From Winogradskyella thalassocola (GTDB taxonomy: Bacteria > Bacteroidota > Bacteroidia > Flavobacteriales > Flavobacteriaceae): a stretch of DNA of 64,000 nucleotides. This document shows, in pieces, positions 42,078 to 51,460 of the stretch. The translations under genes were made by a program, and so were the position numbers. Numbering within the stretch: the first letter of the stretch is position 1; every line of letters starts with the position of its first letter. The stretch lies in NCBI RefSeq assembly GCF_900099995.1, contig NZ_FNCZ01000007.1:1-64000 (forward strand). Reading direction: 5' to 3'. The notes below the pieces were generated by a model, which ran no database searches, was not told the DNA's origin, and saw nothing but the letters and a program-made list of their open reading frames with translations.

Positions 42078-42753
42078 GAACATAATTATTACAGGAACAA
42101 GTAGAGGAATAGGTTTTGAATTGGTTCATTTATTAGCGGATCAAGGTCACAACGTGTTAGCCCTATCTCGAAATGCAAAACCAATTTCTAATCTTCATTT
42201 TGATAATATTTCGTCATTTTCATTTGATTTATGTAATGAAGACGATTACCAAAAAGTTGTAGATTTCGTTAAAAGCGAATGGAACCACGTGGATGTTCTA
42301 ATCAATAATGCGGGAGCGATATTAAATAAACCTTTTGCAGAAACAACATTTAAGGACTTTGAAAAAGTTTACCGAACCAACGTATTTGGCGTCTCAGAAT
42401 TAACTAGAACGGTGCTTCCTTTTATGAAAAGTGACGGCCATGTGGTAACAATCAGTTCTATGGGAGGTATTCAAGGGAGTATGAAATTTCCGGGCTTATC
42501 TGCTTACAGTTCTAGTAAAGCGGCTGTTATTACTATGACTGAATTATTAGCGGAAGAATATAAAGAATCAGGCCCACAATTTAACGTGTTGGCATTGGGA
42601 GCTGTACAAACCGAAATGTTGGAAGAAGCCTTTCCAGGGTACAAAGCACCGACTACAGCTATAGAAATGGCACGATATATCCAAGATTTTGCTTTAACTG
42701 GGAATAAATATTATAACGGAAAAGTATTGCAGGTTTCTAATTCTACTCCTTAA
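42070..42753 (+). CDS. short-chain dehydrogenase/reductase (SDR)
   Basis: 227-aa NAD(P)-dependent oxidoreductase with a Rossmann fold. Cofactor motif TGTSRGIGFEL (TGxxxGIG), NNAG motif (LINNAGAIL), catalytic Ser in ISSMGG and YxxxK in YSSSKAAV. Substrate unknown. It overlaps the end of the peptidase gene by 8 bp, implying translational coupling. Confidence 0.92.
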   Translation: MSKNIIITGTSRGIGFELVHLLADQGHNVLALSRNAKPISNLHFDNISSFSFDLCNEDDYQKVVDFVKSEWNHVDVLINNAGAILNKPFAETTFKDFEKVYRTNVFGVSELTRTVLPFMKSDGHVVTISSMGGIQGSMKFPGLSAYSSSKAAVITMTELLAEEYKESGPQFNVLALGAVQTEMLEEAFPGYKAPTTAIEMARYIQDFALTGNKYYNGKVLQVSNSTP

Positions 42754-42835
42754 AATTAAATTTTTAGCTTGAGTCTCTTGTCAATGAATACATATAACAT
42801 TATTTGATCATTTAATTATTTCTATTTTAGGAAAT

Positions 42836-43262
42836 ATATCTTATCATAAGAAACGAATATTTGTCTCAAAATCTTGACCTCTAAATTGGGCATTACTACC
42901 CTTATTATCTAATGCATTTACAAACATAGAGTCAAAAAAAAACGAATATTTACCATCTTCACAGTATTGTGAGTCGGAAGAACGTAGGAGGTATTGTTGA
43001 TACAGACACTACTGTTATTTGTGGGCTTGGTGGTAAGTTTCTGCATGTTGTCAATTTTATTTATGTTTATCGTATTTTTTGGATTTTATTAGTTTCTCGA
43101 TATTTTGTTAGCTTTATTAACTTTTTTAAATGGTATTTCAGCGTCTTTATCGTTGAAGTTTAAATCTGGATAATACTTTCGCGCCAACGTTTAATGGTCT
43201 TTTCGTTATGCTTGTTTTTTTAGTTATTTCAAGATTTGTATTGTTAAGAAATAAGTCCTAAT
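42836..43262 (-). pseudogene. decayed DnaJ/CbpA-type co-chaperone gene
   Basis: The 620-bp gap 42754-43373 holds the wreck of a J-domain protein on the minus strand. In one frame (43187 down to 43089) it reads LARKYYPDLNFNDKDAEI then PFKKVNKANKISRN, the J-domain core after the HPD turn (HPD here YPD). After a frameshift (43080-43025) it reads KYDKHK-stop-N-stop-QHAE, matching the usual KKYDxYGxxWxHAE. From 42960 down it reads YSFFFDSMF and AQFRGQDFETNIRF, the G/F-linker end and first strand of the CbpA C-terminal domain. At least five stop codons and two frameshifts are present, and the C-terminal two thirds are gone. The rest of the gap shows nothing else. Confidence 0.8.
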
Positions 43263-43373
43263 AAGCGTTTTAATCAACGACTTTAAGGTTTTAAAGTATG
43301 CTGTAATATGTTATTGTTGTAAAAGTTAATAGAATGTTAATGCTTATTTTTATATTTATAAAAAATTTTTAAC

Positions 43374-46300
43374 ATGATTAAAAAACTACACAATAAACAA
43401 CTTTCCGTTATTCTTGGTTTTATAGTGATTTTTATAATTCAAAATGGTTATGCTCAAGTCTTTAATCATGTAGAAAACACCGTAGGATTAAGCGTGCTTC
43501 AAGAGAATAATGGAGTAGCAGTAGCAGATTATGACGGTGATAATGATTTAGATATTTTTGTTGTAGCAAAGGCAAAGGACGATCCAAGTCGTCCTAAAAC
43601 TTTAAGTCGCTTATTCCAAAATAATAATGATGGCTCCTTTACCGATGTTACAGAAGTAGCTGGTTTTATTAATTTATTGTCTCAAGATGAAGGAGGTAGT
43701 GGGTATTTTGGATTAGATGGTAATAAAAGTGGCGCATTTTGGGGAGATTTCAATAATGATGGCTATCCTGATTTATTTTTAACCAATTCACTAAAAGTGC
43801 AATTGTGGAAAAATATGGGTAACGGCACGTTTTCCAATATAACCACAAGTGCAGGATTTCAGCCTACAAACCTATGTCGATATACGGGTGCAACTTGGTT
43901 TGATTATAATAACGATGGTTTTTTAGATATTTATATTAATGATTGGAATGGGTGTGGTAGTAATCAACTCTATAAAAATAATGGTGATGATACATTTACA
44001 GATGTTACTGTATTAACGGGATTGTTTACTAGTATTGGAAGACCGAGTTACACGGCATTACCATTCGATTTTAATGACGATGGATTTATGGATCTATTGG
44101 TTACAAATGACTTAAGTAAGGCTAATTACCTTTATATAAATAATAATGGTACTACCTTTACAGATAGTGCTTTAGCTTATGGTGCTAATACTATGGGTGA
44201 TGATATGGGAATTACCATAAGTGATTATAATAGCGATGGTAATTTTGATATATTTATAACAACAATTGATCAAAATTTCTTTCTTCATAATAATGGTGAT
44301 AATACGTTTACCGAAAGGGTAAGTGATTTTGACTTTTTTAATACGGGATGGTCTTGGGGAGCTAAATTTTCGGATTTTGATTTAGATGGTGATGAAGATT
44401 TATTTATAGTTAATGGCTTTGATTTTGGTAATAGAGATGCAGAACCGAATTTCTACTATAGAAGTAGTTTTGTCCAAGGTGAGGACAAATTTGAGGATGT
44501 GTCATCTCAATTAGGATTAAATGAAGTAGCTACCAGCGTTGAGGTTATTGATTGGGATTATGACAATGATGGTGATATTGATTTATTTGTGACTAATAGT
44601 GATAGACCATCATACTTATACGAAAACAAAACATTAAGTTTTGATATTACAAACACTGAAGTACATTTCTTTAAAATTAAATTGGAAGGAACAATTTCTA
44701 ATCGAGATGCCATTGGTACAACACTCACACTAACAACTGAAAATGGAAGTTTAAAACGATATAATTCGGGTGTTGGTGTATTAAGCCAGAGTTCGCAAGC
44801 TGTTCATTTTGGTTTAGGTGACGTTACTGATATTATCTCTTTAGAAATAAAATGGCCGTCAGGTTTAATTGAAACCTTTAATGATTTAAATGCCGATACG
44901 ACAATCAAAGCTACTGAAGGGCAAGGCTATGAAGTGTTGAATATTATCCCAAGTCAGAAGATTTATGGGTGTATAGATCCGTTGTCGTGTAGTTATAATC
45001 CAGATGCTACATTACCAGATAACTCTTGTACATATTTAGAATCCAATGCTATTATTGGTAATTTATCGTCATCTTTTTTACAGACTGAAGTCTATACTTG
45101 TAATATTGGAAACGAATCCATAGCAAATTGGCAGGTTGTTGGAGGTGAAATATTAAGTGGTCAAGGTACAAATACAATTACGGTAAAATGGCATTTAGAA
45201 GAATCTGGTTCAATATCAGTTATAGAAATTAGTGAGCAATGTAATAGTTTACCAACATCGGTTCAAGTTAGTTTAGGAATTGATAACCTTCCCGAAGACA
45301 TCTCCATAGCGCGTTTATGGAATGAGGCATTGCTAGAAGCTATTAGGCGCGATTATGCAAGGCCAACTATTCATGCAAGAAATTTGTTTCATTCAAGTGT
45401 GGCTATGTATGATATTTGGGCAATTTATGATGACGTCGCTGCTCCTTATTTAATTGGTAATACCGTGCATGGGTTTAGTAGTACGTTGGAAGATTTTAGT
45501 CCATCTGCGAGTATAGAGGATTCCGAGAAAGAAGCGATTAGTTTTGCTATGTATCGTTTGCTAACGCATCGTTTTCAAAACTCTCCAAATATTGAAGTTA
45601 CTCAAGCTAGATTCGATTTAATAATGGACAAATTGGGCTATAATACAACCTATACATCCTTGTTATATGAGAATGGAAGAGCAGCAGCTTTAGGTAATTT
45701 TGTTGGACAAACGTTAATAGATTATGGACTACAAGATGGGTCAAGAGAGGCTACAGGGTATAACAATGGTTATTATGAGCCTGTAAATGCACCTTATGCT
45801 TTAGATTTATTTTATCACCCTCCAATTAACGATCCTAATAGGTGGGAGCCACTAAGTTTAGAAACCTATATTGACCAGAGTGGAAATCTTATAGATGGTA
45901 GTGTGCCTCCGTTTTTAAGCCCAGAATGGGGAAATGTATCTTCTTTTGCATTAACAGATGAAGATAGGACGACTTATGAAAGAGATGGGAATCTATTTAA
46001 TGTGTATCATGATCCTTCAAATCCGCCTTATATTAGTACGACAGAAAACACTTCAGAAAGTGAAGCCTATAAATGGGGTTTTTCAATGGTATCTGTTTGG
46101 CAATCGCATTTAGATCCTAGCGATAATGTTATGTGGGATATTTCACCAAGTTCAATAGGTAATGTAGATATTAGCACATTTCCAACAAGTTATGATGACT
46201 ATCCAGATTTTTACAATTTTACAGAGGGAGGGTCAAATAGTAATGGCCATGCTATAAATCCGTATACAGGTAATCCTTACGAGGCAAATATTGTGCCTCG

Positions 46301-47414
46301 TGGTGATTATACTAGGGTTTTAGCAGAGTTTTGGGCAGATGGTCCAGATTCGGAAACTCCACCAGGTCATTGGTTTTCACTCTTAAATTATGTTAGTGAC
46401 CATCAAGCATTTGAAAAGCGTTTTAAAGGTGAGGGCGAAATTCTAGACCCATTAGAATGGGATGTTAAATCTTATTTCATACTAGGCGGAGGTATGCACG
46501 ATGCAGCGATTTCTGCATGGAGCATCAAAGGATGGTATGATTATATTAGACCTATATCTGCACTTCGATATATGGCAGAACAGGGACAAAGCACAGATCC
46601 ATCCTTAATTAATTATAGTGTTTCTGGAATAGAGTTAATTGACGGTTATATTGAAGTCGTTGATGAAGAGGATCCCTTAGCTGGTTTTTTAAACCTAGAT
46701 GTTGGGAAAATAAAGGTGTATACATGGAAAGGTCATGACTATATTAGTAATACAGAAACTGACCAAGCAGGAGTTGGGTGGATATTAGCCGAAAATTGGT
46801 ATCCCTATCAAAGACCAACATTTGTAACACCCCCATTTGCAGGCTTTGTATCTGGTCATTCTACGTATTCTAGAGCGGCAGCAGAACTAATAACCATGAT
46901 TACTGGTGATGAATACTTCCCTGGAGGTATAGGTGAATTTGTAGCAAAAAAGAATGAGTTTTTAGTATTTGAAGAAGGACCATCACAAGATGTTGTTTTA
47001 CAATGGGCAACCTATAGAGATGCTTCAGATCAAACGAGTTTAAGTCGTATTTGGGGTGGAATCCATCCTCCGGCAGATGATATTCCTGGACGATTTATTG
47101 GTCAAGTTGTAGCTGAAGACACATTTAGTTTTGCAGTGCCTTATTTTGAAGGAGAGATATTACATGTCGATGAGGTGGCTGCAAAAATAGGCGTGTACCC
47201 TAATCCAACAACAAATAGAGAGCTAAATATCTCAAATACAAATACTAATGATGTTATTGCTGTATATGATATGAGAGGTCGAAAAATTGAAATACAAAAC
47301 AGGCGATATGATGCGCTTACAAATACAACAACTATAAAGTTAACTTCTGCAGAGACAGGTTTGTATTTATTGAAGGTAAATGCAAATTCTAAAATGATTG
47401 TAGTTAATAATTAA
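43374..47414 (+). CDS. T9SS cargo: FG-GAP/ASPIC-UnbV repeats fused to a vanadium-haloperoxidase-like domain
   Basis: 1346-aa secreted protein. Signal peptide at 1-28. Residues ~35-430 carry FG-GAP/VCBS-type repeats with calcium-like DxDxDxD loops (ADYDGDNDLDIF, GDFNNDGYPDLF). ASPIC/UnbV domain at ~445-515, then a Cys motif GCIDPLSCSYNPDATLPDNS and an Ig-like domain. From ~640 to 1255 there is a PAP2/vanadium haloperoxidase-like domain with YQRP, FVSGHSTYSRAAAE and SRIWGGIHPPADD (fits SRx5Hx3D). The Lys expected six residues before RP appears as Glu (AENWYPYQRP). The C-terminal ~80 residues are a T9SS sorting domain (IGVYPNPTTNRELNIS). The enzymatic reaction is uncertain. Its 3' end overlaps the opposing lipoprotein gene by 4 bp. 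Confidence 0.85.
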   Translation: MIKKLHNKQLSVILGFIVIFIIQNGYAQVFNHVENTVGLSVLQENNGVAVADYDGDNDLDIFVVAKAKDDPSRPKTLSRLFQNNNDGSFTDVTEVAGFINLLSQDEGGSGYFGLDGNKSGAFWGDFNNDGYPDLFLTNSLKVQLWKNMGNGTFSNITTSAGFQPTNLCRYTGATWFDYNNDGFLDIYINDWNGCGSNQLYKNNGDDTFTDVTVLTGLFTSIGRPSYTALPFDFNDDGFMDLLVTNDLSKANYLYINNNGTTFTDSALAYGANTMGDDMGITISDYNSDGNFDIFITTIDQNFFLHNNGDNTFTERVSDFDFFNTGWSWGAKFSDFDLDGDEDLFIVNGFDFGNRDAEPNFYYRSSFVQGEDKFEDVSSQLGLNEVATSVEVIDWDYDNDGDIDLFVTNSDRPSYLYENKTLSFDITNTEVHFFKIKLEGTISNRDAIGTTLTLTTENGSLKRYNSGVGVLSQSSQAVHFGLGDVTDIISLEIKWPSGLIETFNDLNADTTIKATEGQGYEVLNIIPSQKIYGCIDPLSCSYNPDATLPDNSCTYLESNAIIGNLSSSFLQTEVYTCNIGNESIANWQVVGGEILSGQGTNTITVKWHLEESGSISVIEISEQCNSLPTSVQVSLGIDNLPEDISIARLWNEALLEAIRRDYARPTIHARNLFHSSVAMYDIWAIYDDVAAPYLIGNTVHGFSSTLEDFSPSASIEDSEKEAISFAMYRLLTHRFQNSPNIEVTQARFDLIMDKLGYNTTYTSLLYENGRAAALGNFVGQTLIDYGLQDGSREATGYNNGYYEPVNAPYALDLFYHPPINDPNRWEPLSLETYIDQSGNLIDGSVPPFLSPEWGNVSSFALTDEDRTTYERDGNLFNVYHDPSNPPYISTTENTSESEAYKWGFSMVSVWQSHLDPSDNVMWDISPSSIGNVDISTFPTSYDDYPDFYNFTEGGSNSNGHAINPYTGNPYEANIVPRGDYTRVLAEFWADGPDSETPPGHWFSLLNYVSDHQAFEKRFKGEGEILDPLEWDVKSYFILGGGMHDAAISAWSIKGWYDYIRPISALRYMAEQGQSTDPSLINYSVSGIELIDGYIEVVDEEDPLAGFLNLDVGKIKVYTWKGHDYISNTETDQAGVGWILAENWYPYQRPTFVTPPFAGFVSGHSTYSRAAAELITMITGDEYFPGGIGEFVAKKNEFLVFEEGPSQDVVLQWATYRDASDQTSLSRIWGGIHPPADDIPGRFIGQVVAEDTFSFAVPYFEGEILHVDEVAAKIGVYPNPTTNRELNISNTNTNDVIAVYDMRGRKIEIQNRRYDALTNTTTIKLTSAETGLYLLKVNANSKMIVVNN

Positions 47415-47902
47415 TCCTTGTAGCTTGTAAATTCAATTTTTATTGCGGTCTTGGTTTGCCCTTCAATTGTAAGATTATGTTTTTTTATGATGGCTTTTAA
47501 CGAATCTATTTTTACAGAATTATGCTGTTTTAAAGTATAACTAAAATTAATATGTTCTGTAGAATCATTTATAGTTTCTATGTGTCCTATTCGATTTACA
47601 TCAGTTATAGTTGGAGAATTTTGACTGTTTAAGCTATCTAGAATTAAATTCTGAATAATTAAAGAGCTTGATTGTAGAGCTGTTTGAAAATCTTTATTTT
47701 TTTCGGATAAGTAAACCAAGTCATAACTGTCTTGTAGTTTTTCTTCAATAATCGACAGTTCAGTGAAGTAAGGTTTTTCTATAGCTAATGTCATGGCGTC
47801 ATCGAGTTCTAGACGTTCCATTTCAGAATGCTCAATAGATTTTTCATTGCTATTATTGCAACTACATAAGATTAAAACCAAAATGGTTAAATAGCGTTTC
47901 AT
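47411..47902 (-). CDS. small lipoprotein of unknown function
   Basis: 163-aa predicted lipoprotein: lipobox LILCSC (Cys15) and an acidic N/E-rich linker. The body is mostly helical and charged (DAMTLAIEKPYFTELSIIEEKLQDSYDL), ending in beta-like NLTIEGQTKTAIKIEFTS. No family recognised. It overlaps the upstream 296-aa gene by 4 bp (ATGA), so the two are probably coupled, and overlaps the opposing cargo gene by 4 bp at its end. Confidence 0.75.
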   Translation of the reverse strand: MKRYLTILVLILCSCNNSNEKSIEHSEMERLELDDAMTLAIEKPYFTELSIIEEKLQDSYDLVYLSEKNKDFQTALQSSSLIIQNLILDSLNSQNSPTITDVNRIGHIETINDSTEHINFSYTLKQHNSVKIDSLKAIIKKHNLTIEGQTKTAIKIEFTSYKD

Positions 47903-48789
47903 TCTACAATAAATTTAAGTTTCACAATTTTACCATCAGTGTAGGTTTTGCTAAGAATCTTCATTTGTTTTAAACTTTGCGTTGGTGTTGTGAGTTTAGA
48001 AATGAATTCATGTTTTGTGTATAATTCGATACCTATATTATTTGGGAAAATTTGATAAATTAAAGCATCATTAGAAAAGATCTTTTCGAGATTTGCTTTA
48101 TGTGCTTTCCAGTCAACAAGGTTTTTGCTAGAGTAATAATCAAGCATTAAAGCATAATCATCTGTATTTAGTTTGACTTTGCCATTGTCTATATTTTTTA
48201 TCGATTTAACAATGGTATCCGTTTTATGATAAGGAGATTGTACAACAAACGTTATATAGTCAGCATCTGTCGTATACGTAAAACAACCGTTGTCATCAGA
48301 TTTTATATAGATTGGAGTTTCTTCAATATTCAGAATTTTAATATCCAAACGAATTGAATTTATCGGTTGCCCTTTAATGTCATCGATAAAACAGATGGTA
48401 TAGGTATGACTTCTATTGGTGAACCAAAAAGCTACTAAAATTGTAAATAGTACAATCGGTAATAGATAAAATTGTAAGGCTTTAGATTTTTGTTTGGTGA
48501 CTTTGCTGTTTGCAGTTTTAAAATCAGACCAGTTTTTAAATCCAACATAAGTGCTCAGTAAATTAAGCATATCTACCCTAGGTAGTTTATCAGCATCGTT
48601 TTTAAAATAGGTATAAAACCATTTTTCGCTGACACGTGTTTTTACACGTTCAAATAAATCTTCTTGAAACACTACAATGTCATTTCCACTCCAATCTTTT
48701 ACAGACTTAGAAGCATTATGTCGTTTCAGAAAGGTTTTTATAACCAATTCTTTAAGATAAATAAATAATTCTAAGTCGTTAGAAATCAA
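47899..48789 (-). CDS. single-span membrane protein of unknown function
   Basis: 296-aa protein. Residues 1-95 form a helical cytoplasmic region (LELFIYLKELVIKTFLKRHNA ... DMLNLLSTYVGFKNWSDFK) with a look similar to small effector or DNA-binding helical domains. A TM helix lies at ~108-124 (FYLLPIVLFTILVAFWF), and the C-terminal part is a periplasmic beta-rich region with an IKGQPINSIRLDIKI Ig-like strand. I do not recognise a named family. It is coupled to the 163-aa lipoprotein gene by a 4-bp overlap and is divergent from the DUF4349 gene. Confidence 0.7.
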   Translation of the reverse strand: MISNDLELFIYLKELVIKTFLKRHNASKSVKDWSGNDIVVFQEDLFERVKTRVSEKWFYTYFKNDADKLPRVDMLNLLSTYVGFKNWSDFKTANSKVTKQKSKALQFYLLPIVLFTILVAFWFTNRSHTYTICFIDDIKGQPINSIRLDIKILNIEETPIYIKSDDNGCFTYTTDADYITFVVQSPYHKTDTIVKSIKNIDNGKVKLNTDDYALMLDYYSSKNLVDWKAHKANLEKIFSNDALIYQIFPNNIGIELYTKHEFISKLTTPTQSLKQMKILSKTYTDGKIVKLKFIVE

Positions 48790-48861
48790 TAGTTAATTTG
48801 CTTTAGTGCTTCTTTTTCAATATTGTACACCCTTTACAAGTGTTTTACAACGGCTTTACAA

Positions 48862-48890
48862 TTGCTGATCAGTGTTTCAATATAGATTTG
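48862..48890 (+). promoter_or_regulatory. promoter of the DUF4349 lipoprotein gene
   Basis: TTG (48862-48864), an 18-bp spacer and TAGATTTG (48883-48890) fit the Bacteroidetes consensus. The ATG is at 48917. Confidence 0.65.
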
Positions 48891-48916
48891 GTTTTAAATC
48901 TTAAAAATAAAGAATT

Positions 48917-49753
48917 ATGAAACGTAAATCATTAAAAAGAGTATTAAACTTATGTGTGCTAGCGGTATTATTAGTGGCATGTAATCATTCAGAATCGTCT
49001 GATAATTTTGCTTTAAAAAGTGTTGATGTTGTCACCGAATTCGAAGCCGTTGAAACCGATGACATAACTACTGAGACCCCTAAATTAGAATTAAAACATT
49101 TAAAAATCATTAAATCTGCAAATGTTAGGTACAAAGTTAAAGATGTAAAAATAGCCACAGAACGCGTCAAACGTATTACTGAAGCATACAATTCTTATAT
49201 CTCAGATTTACGCTTCGAGAATAATCTTTATAAGAAAGAAAACCGATTCACTTTAAAAGTACCTTCTAAAGATTTTGACGTTATTATGGATTCTATAAGC
49301 AGTGTTGCCGAATTTATTGAATATGAAAATATAACCACTAAAGATGTGACTTCCGAATTTATAGATGTGGAAGCTAGATTGAAAACAAAATTAGAGGTTA
49401 AGGAGCGCTACGAATCTATTCTTAGAACAAAAGCAAAAAGTGTTGAAGACTTATTAGGTGTTGAAGAAAAATTACAACGTATTCAAGAGGAAATTGAATC
49501 GCGTCAAGGGCAATTAAAATATTTAACCAATAAAGTGGCCTTCAGTACAATTCAGATTGATTTATATGAAACGGTAGAATATAAAGAAGAACCAGAGCAT
49601 TATAAAAAAACGTTTTTATCAGAAATTAAAGACGGGTTTACTTCAGGTTGGGATATTTTGAAATTGTTTTTTATTGGTATAGTGTATGTTTGGCCATTTA
49701 TAATAATAGGAATTGTAGCGTTCATTTTGATTAGAAAAAGACTTAAAAAGTAA
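48917..49753 (+). CDS. DUF4349 lipoprotein
   Basis: 278-aa protein with lipobox LLVAC (Cys22). Residues ~60-240 match the DUF4349 pattern: KIIKSANVRYKVKDVKIAT at the start, ENRFTLKVPSKDFD, DVTSEFIDVEARLKTK and a coiled coil (VEEKLQRIQEEIESRQGQL). A C-terminal TM helix (LFFIGIVYVWPFIIIGIVAFILI) follows. Function of DUF4349 is unknown. It starts a plus-strand run that continues through sprT-like, manC and DUF389 genes. Confidence 0.85.
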   Translation: MKRKSLKRVLNLCVLAVLLVACNHSESSDNFALKSVDVVTEFEAVETDDITTETPKLELKHLKIIKSANVRYKVKDVKIATERVKRITEAYNSYISDLRFENNLYKKENRFTLKVPSKDFDVIMDSISSVAEFIEYENITTKDVTSEFIDVEARLKTKLEVKERYESILRTKAKSVEDLLGVEEKLQRIQEEIESRQGQLKYLTNKVAFSTIQIDLYETVEYKEEPEHYKKTFLSEIKDGFTSGWDILKLFFIGIVYVWPFIIIGIVAFILIRKRLKK

Positions 49754-49765
49754 TAATTTAACGCT

Positions 49766-49773
49766 TATTTTTG
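49766..49773 (+). promoter_or_regulatory. -7 box immediately before the SprT-like gene
   Basis: TATTTTTG (49766-49773) fits TAnnTTTG, and the ATG follows only 5 bp later (49779). If used, the message would be essentially leaderless. No good -33 element was found. Confidence 0.35.
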
Positions 49774-49778
49774 CAGTA

Positions 49779-50378
49779 ATGCAAATAAAGCTTTTAAATT
49801 TTATTCCTACTGCGGCGCAACCAATGATTACAGAGCTTTTAGCTATTGATCATTTGGTCGTAAAAGTGAAAAATGAGCGTAAAACGCGACACGGAGATTA
49901 TAGAGAATTACCAAATGGGAAACATCAGATTACGATAAATTCTAATTTAAATGTATATCGGTTTTTAATAACATTAATTCACGAAATAGCACATTTTGAA
50001 GCCTATAAAACATACGGAAGATTTATTAAGCCGCATGGAAAAGAGTGGAAGCATACCTTTCAGCATTTAATGTTGCCGTTTTTAAGGCCGGAAATTTTTC
50101 CCTTAGAATTATTGCCATTATTAGCTAATCATTTTAAAAATCCAAAAGCGTCTAGCGATACAGATACGCAGCTCGCCTATGCCTTAAAGCAATTTGACGA
50201 AAGTAACGATAAGACCTATGTTTTTGAAGTACCTTTGAATACAACCTTTAAGCTTTATAACGGTAGAGTGTTTAAAAAAGGAAATAAAAGAAGAAAGCGC
50301 TACGAATGTGTAGAAATTAATTCGGGTAAATTATATTTGTTTAATCCCAATGCAGAAGTTGAATTATTAGAAGAATGA
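49779..50378 (+). CDS. SprT-like zinc metalloprotease domain protein
   Basis: 199-aa protein with the zincin motif HEIAH (LIHEIAHFEAYKTYGR) and a downstream PHGKEWK as in SprT/SPRTN-like domains. The C-terminal region (LYNGRVFKKGNKRRKRYECVE) is a short basic segment typical of the group. Predicted cytoplasmic; eukaryotic relatives act on DNA-protein crosslinks, but the bacterial role is unclear. The stop overlaps the manC start (ATGA, 50375-50378). Confidence 0.85.
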   Translation: MQIKLLNFIPTAAQPMITELLAIDHLVVKVKNERKTRHGDYRELPNGKHQITINSNLNVYRFLITLIHEIAHFEAYKTYGRFIKPHGKEWKHTFQHLMLPFLRPEIFPLELLPLLANHFKNPKASSDTDTQLAYALKQFDESNDKTYVFEVPLNTTFKLYNGRVFKKGNKRRKRYECVEINSGKLYLFNPNAEVELLEE

Positions 50379-51457
50379 AGAATAAAAATTATTACGCCAT
50401 TTTAATGGCAGGAGGAGTTGGATCAAGATTTTGGCCTGTAAGTACACAAGATTTTCCAAAGCAGTTTCACGATATGCTTGGTACTGGTGATACTTTAATA
50501 CAAAAAACATTTCATCGCTTAGCGCAGTTAATTCCAGAAGAGAATATTTTTATATTAACTAACGAGAGTTATAATGATCTTGTTTTTGAACAATTACCAA
50601 ACGTTACCAAACGTCAAGTGGTTTTAGAACCAGCCATGCGTAATACAGCTCCTTGTATCTTATATGCAGCCTTAAAAATTCAGAAAGAAAATGAAGATGC
50701 AGTAATGATTGTAGCACCAAGTGATCATTGGATTGAAGATGAAGAGGCTTTTTCTAATAATGTAAAAACGGCTTTTGATTATTGCGAATCTAACGATGCT
50801 TTAATGACTTTGGGAATTACGCCAACATTTCCTAATACAGGTTATGGGTATATTGAATATGATAAATCGGCAACGACTGAAATTAAGCAAGTCAACCAAT
50901 TTAGAGAGAAGCCAAATTATGAAACAGCAAAGTCTTTTATAAGTCAAGGAAACTTCTTATGGAATGCTGGAATTTTTATGTGGAGTGCTAAATCCGTTAT
51001 TTCGGCATTCAAAAATAACCAACCTAAATTGTATCAATTATTTGAAAGTGGTTACAGCGTTTACAATACAGAATTTGAAGACGATTTCATTCGTGATAAT
51101 TACGAGAAGGCAGAAAACATATCTGTAGATTATGCCCTTATGGAAAAGAGTGATAATGTCTATGTGATTCCTGCAACCTTCGATTGGAATGACCTAGGGA
51201 CATGGGGAAGTTTATATGATAAGTTAGATAAAGATGACAATGATAATGCGGTAGTTAATGCCAAAACGTTATTAGAAGATGCTCATGGGAATATGATTCG
51301 TTCTAAGGCGAATAAAATTGTTGTTGTCGATGGACTAAAAGATTACATAATTGTTGATAAAGACGAAGTTTTACTTATCTTTCCTAAGGCAAAAGAACAA
51401 GATATTAAAAAAGTACTTCAAAATGTGAAAGCCACTTTTGGGGAAGAATACGGGTAA
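50375..51457 (+). CDS. manC: mannose-1-phosphate guanylyltransferase
   Basis: 360-aa nucleotidyltransferase forming GDP-mannose from mannose-1-phosphate and GTP, for polysaccharide and glycan synthesis. The pyrophosphorylase signature GGVGSRFWPVSTQDFPKQF is at the N terminus, with VAPSDHWI, NTGYGYIEY, FREKPNYETA, LWNAGIFMW and the ATFDWNDLGTWGSL motif. Single-domain form without a C-terminal isomerase cupin. It is coupled to the SprT-like gene and followed after 3 bp by the DUF389 gene. Confidence 0.93.
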   Translation: MKNKNYYAILMAGGVGSRFWPVSTQDFPKQFHDMLGTGDTLIQKTFHRLAQLIPEENIFILTNESYNDLVFEQLPNVTKRQVVLEPAMRNTAPCILYAALKIQKENEDAVMIVAPSDHWIEDEEAFSNNVKTAFDYCESNDALMTLGITPTFPNTGYGYIEYDKSATTEIKQVNQFREKPNYETAKSFISQGNFLWNAGIFMWSAKSVISAFKNNQPKLYQLFESGYSVYNTEFEDDFIRDNYEKAENISVDYALMEKSDNVYVIPATFDWNDLGTWGSLYDKLDKDDNDNAVVNAKTLLEDAHGNMIRSKANKIVVVDGLKDYIIVDKDEVLLIFPKAKEQDIKKVLQNVKATFGEEYG

Positions 51458-51460
51458 ACT

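Noticed and set aside
42969..43163. 64-codon plus-strand reading frame starting GTG
   Set aside because: It is antisense to the decayed J-domain gene, has low-complexity hydrophobic composition and no start context; the minus-strand similarity explains the sequence.
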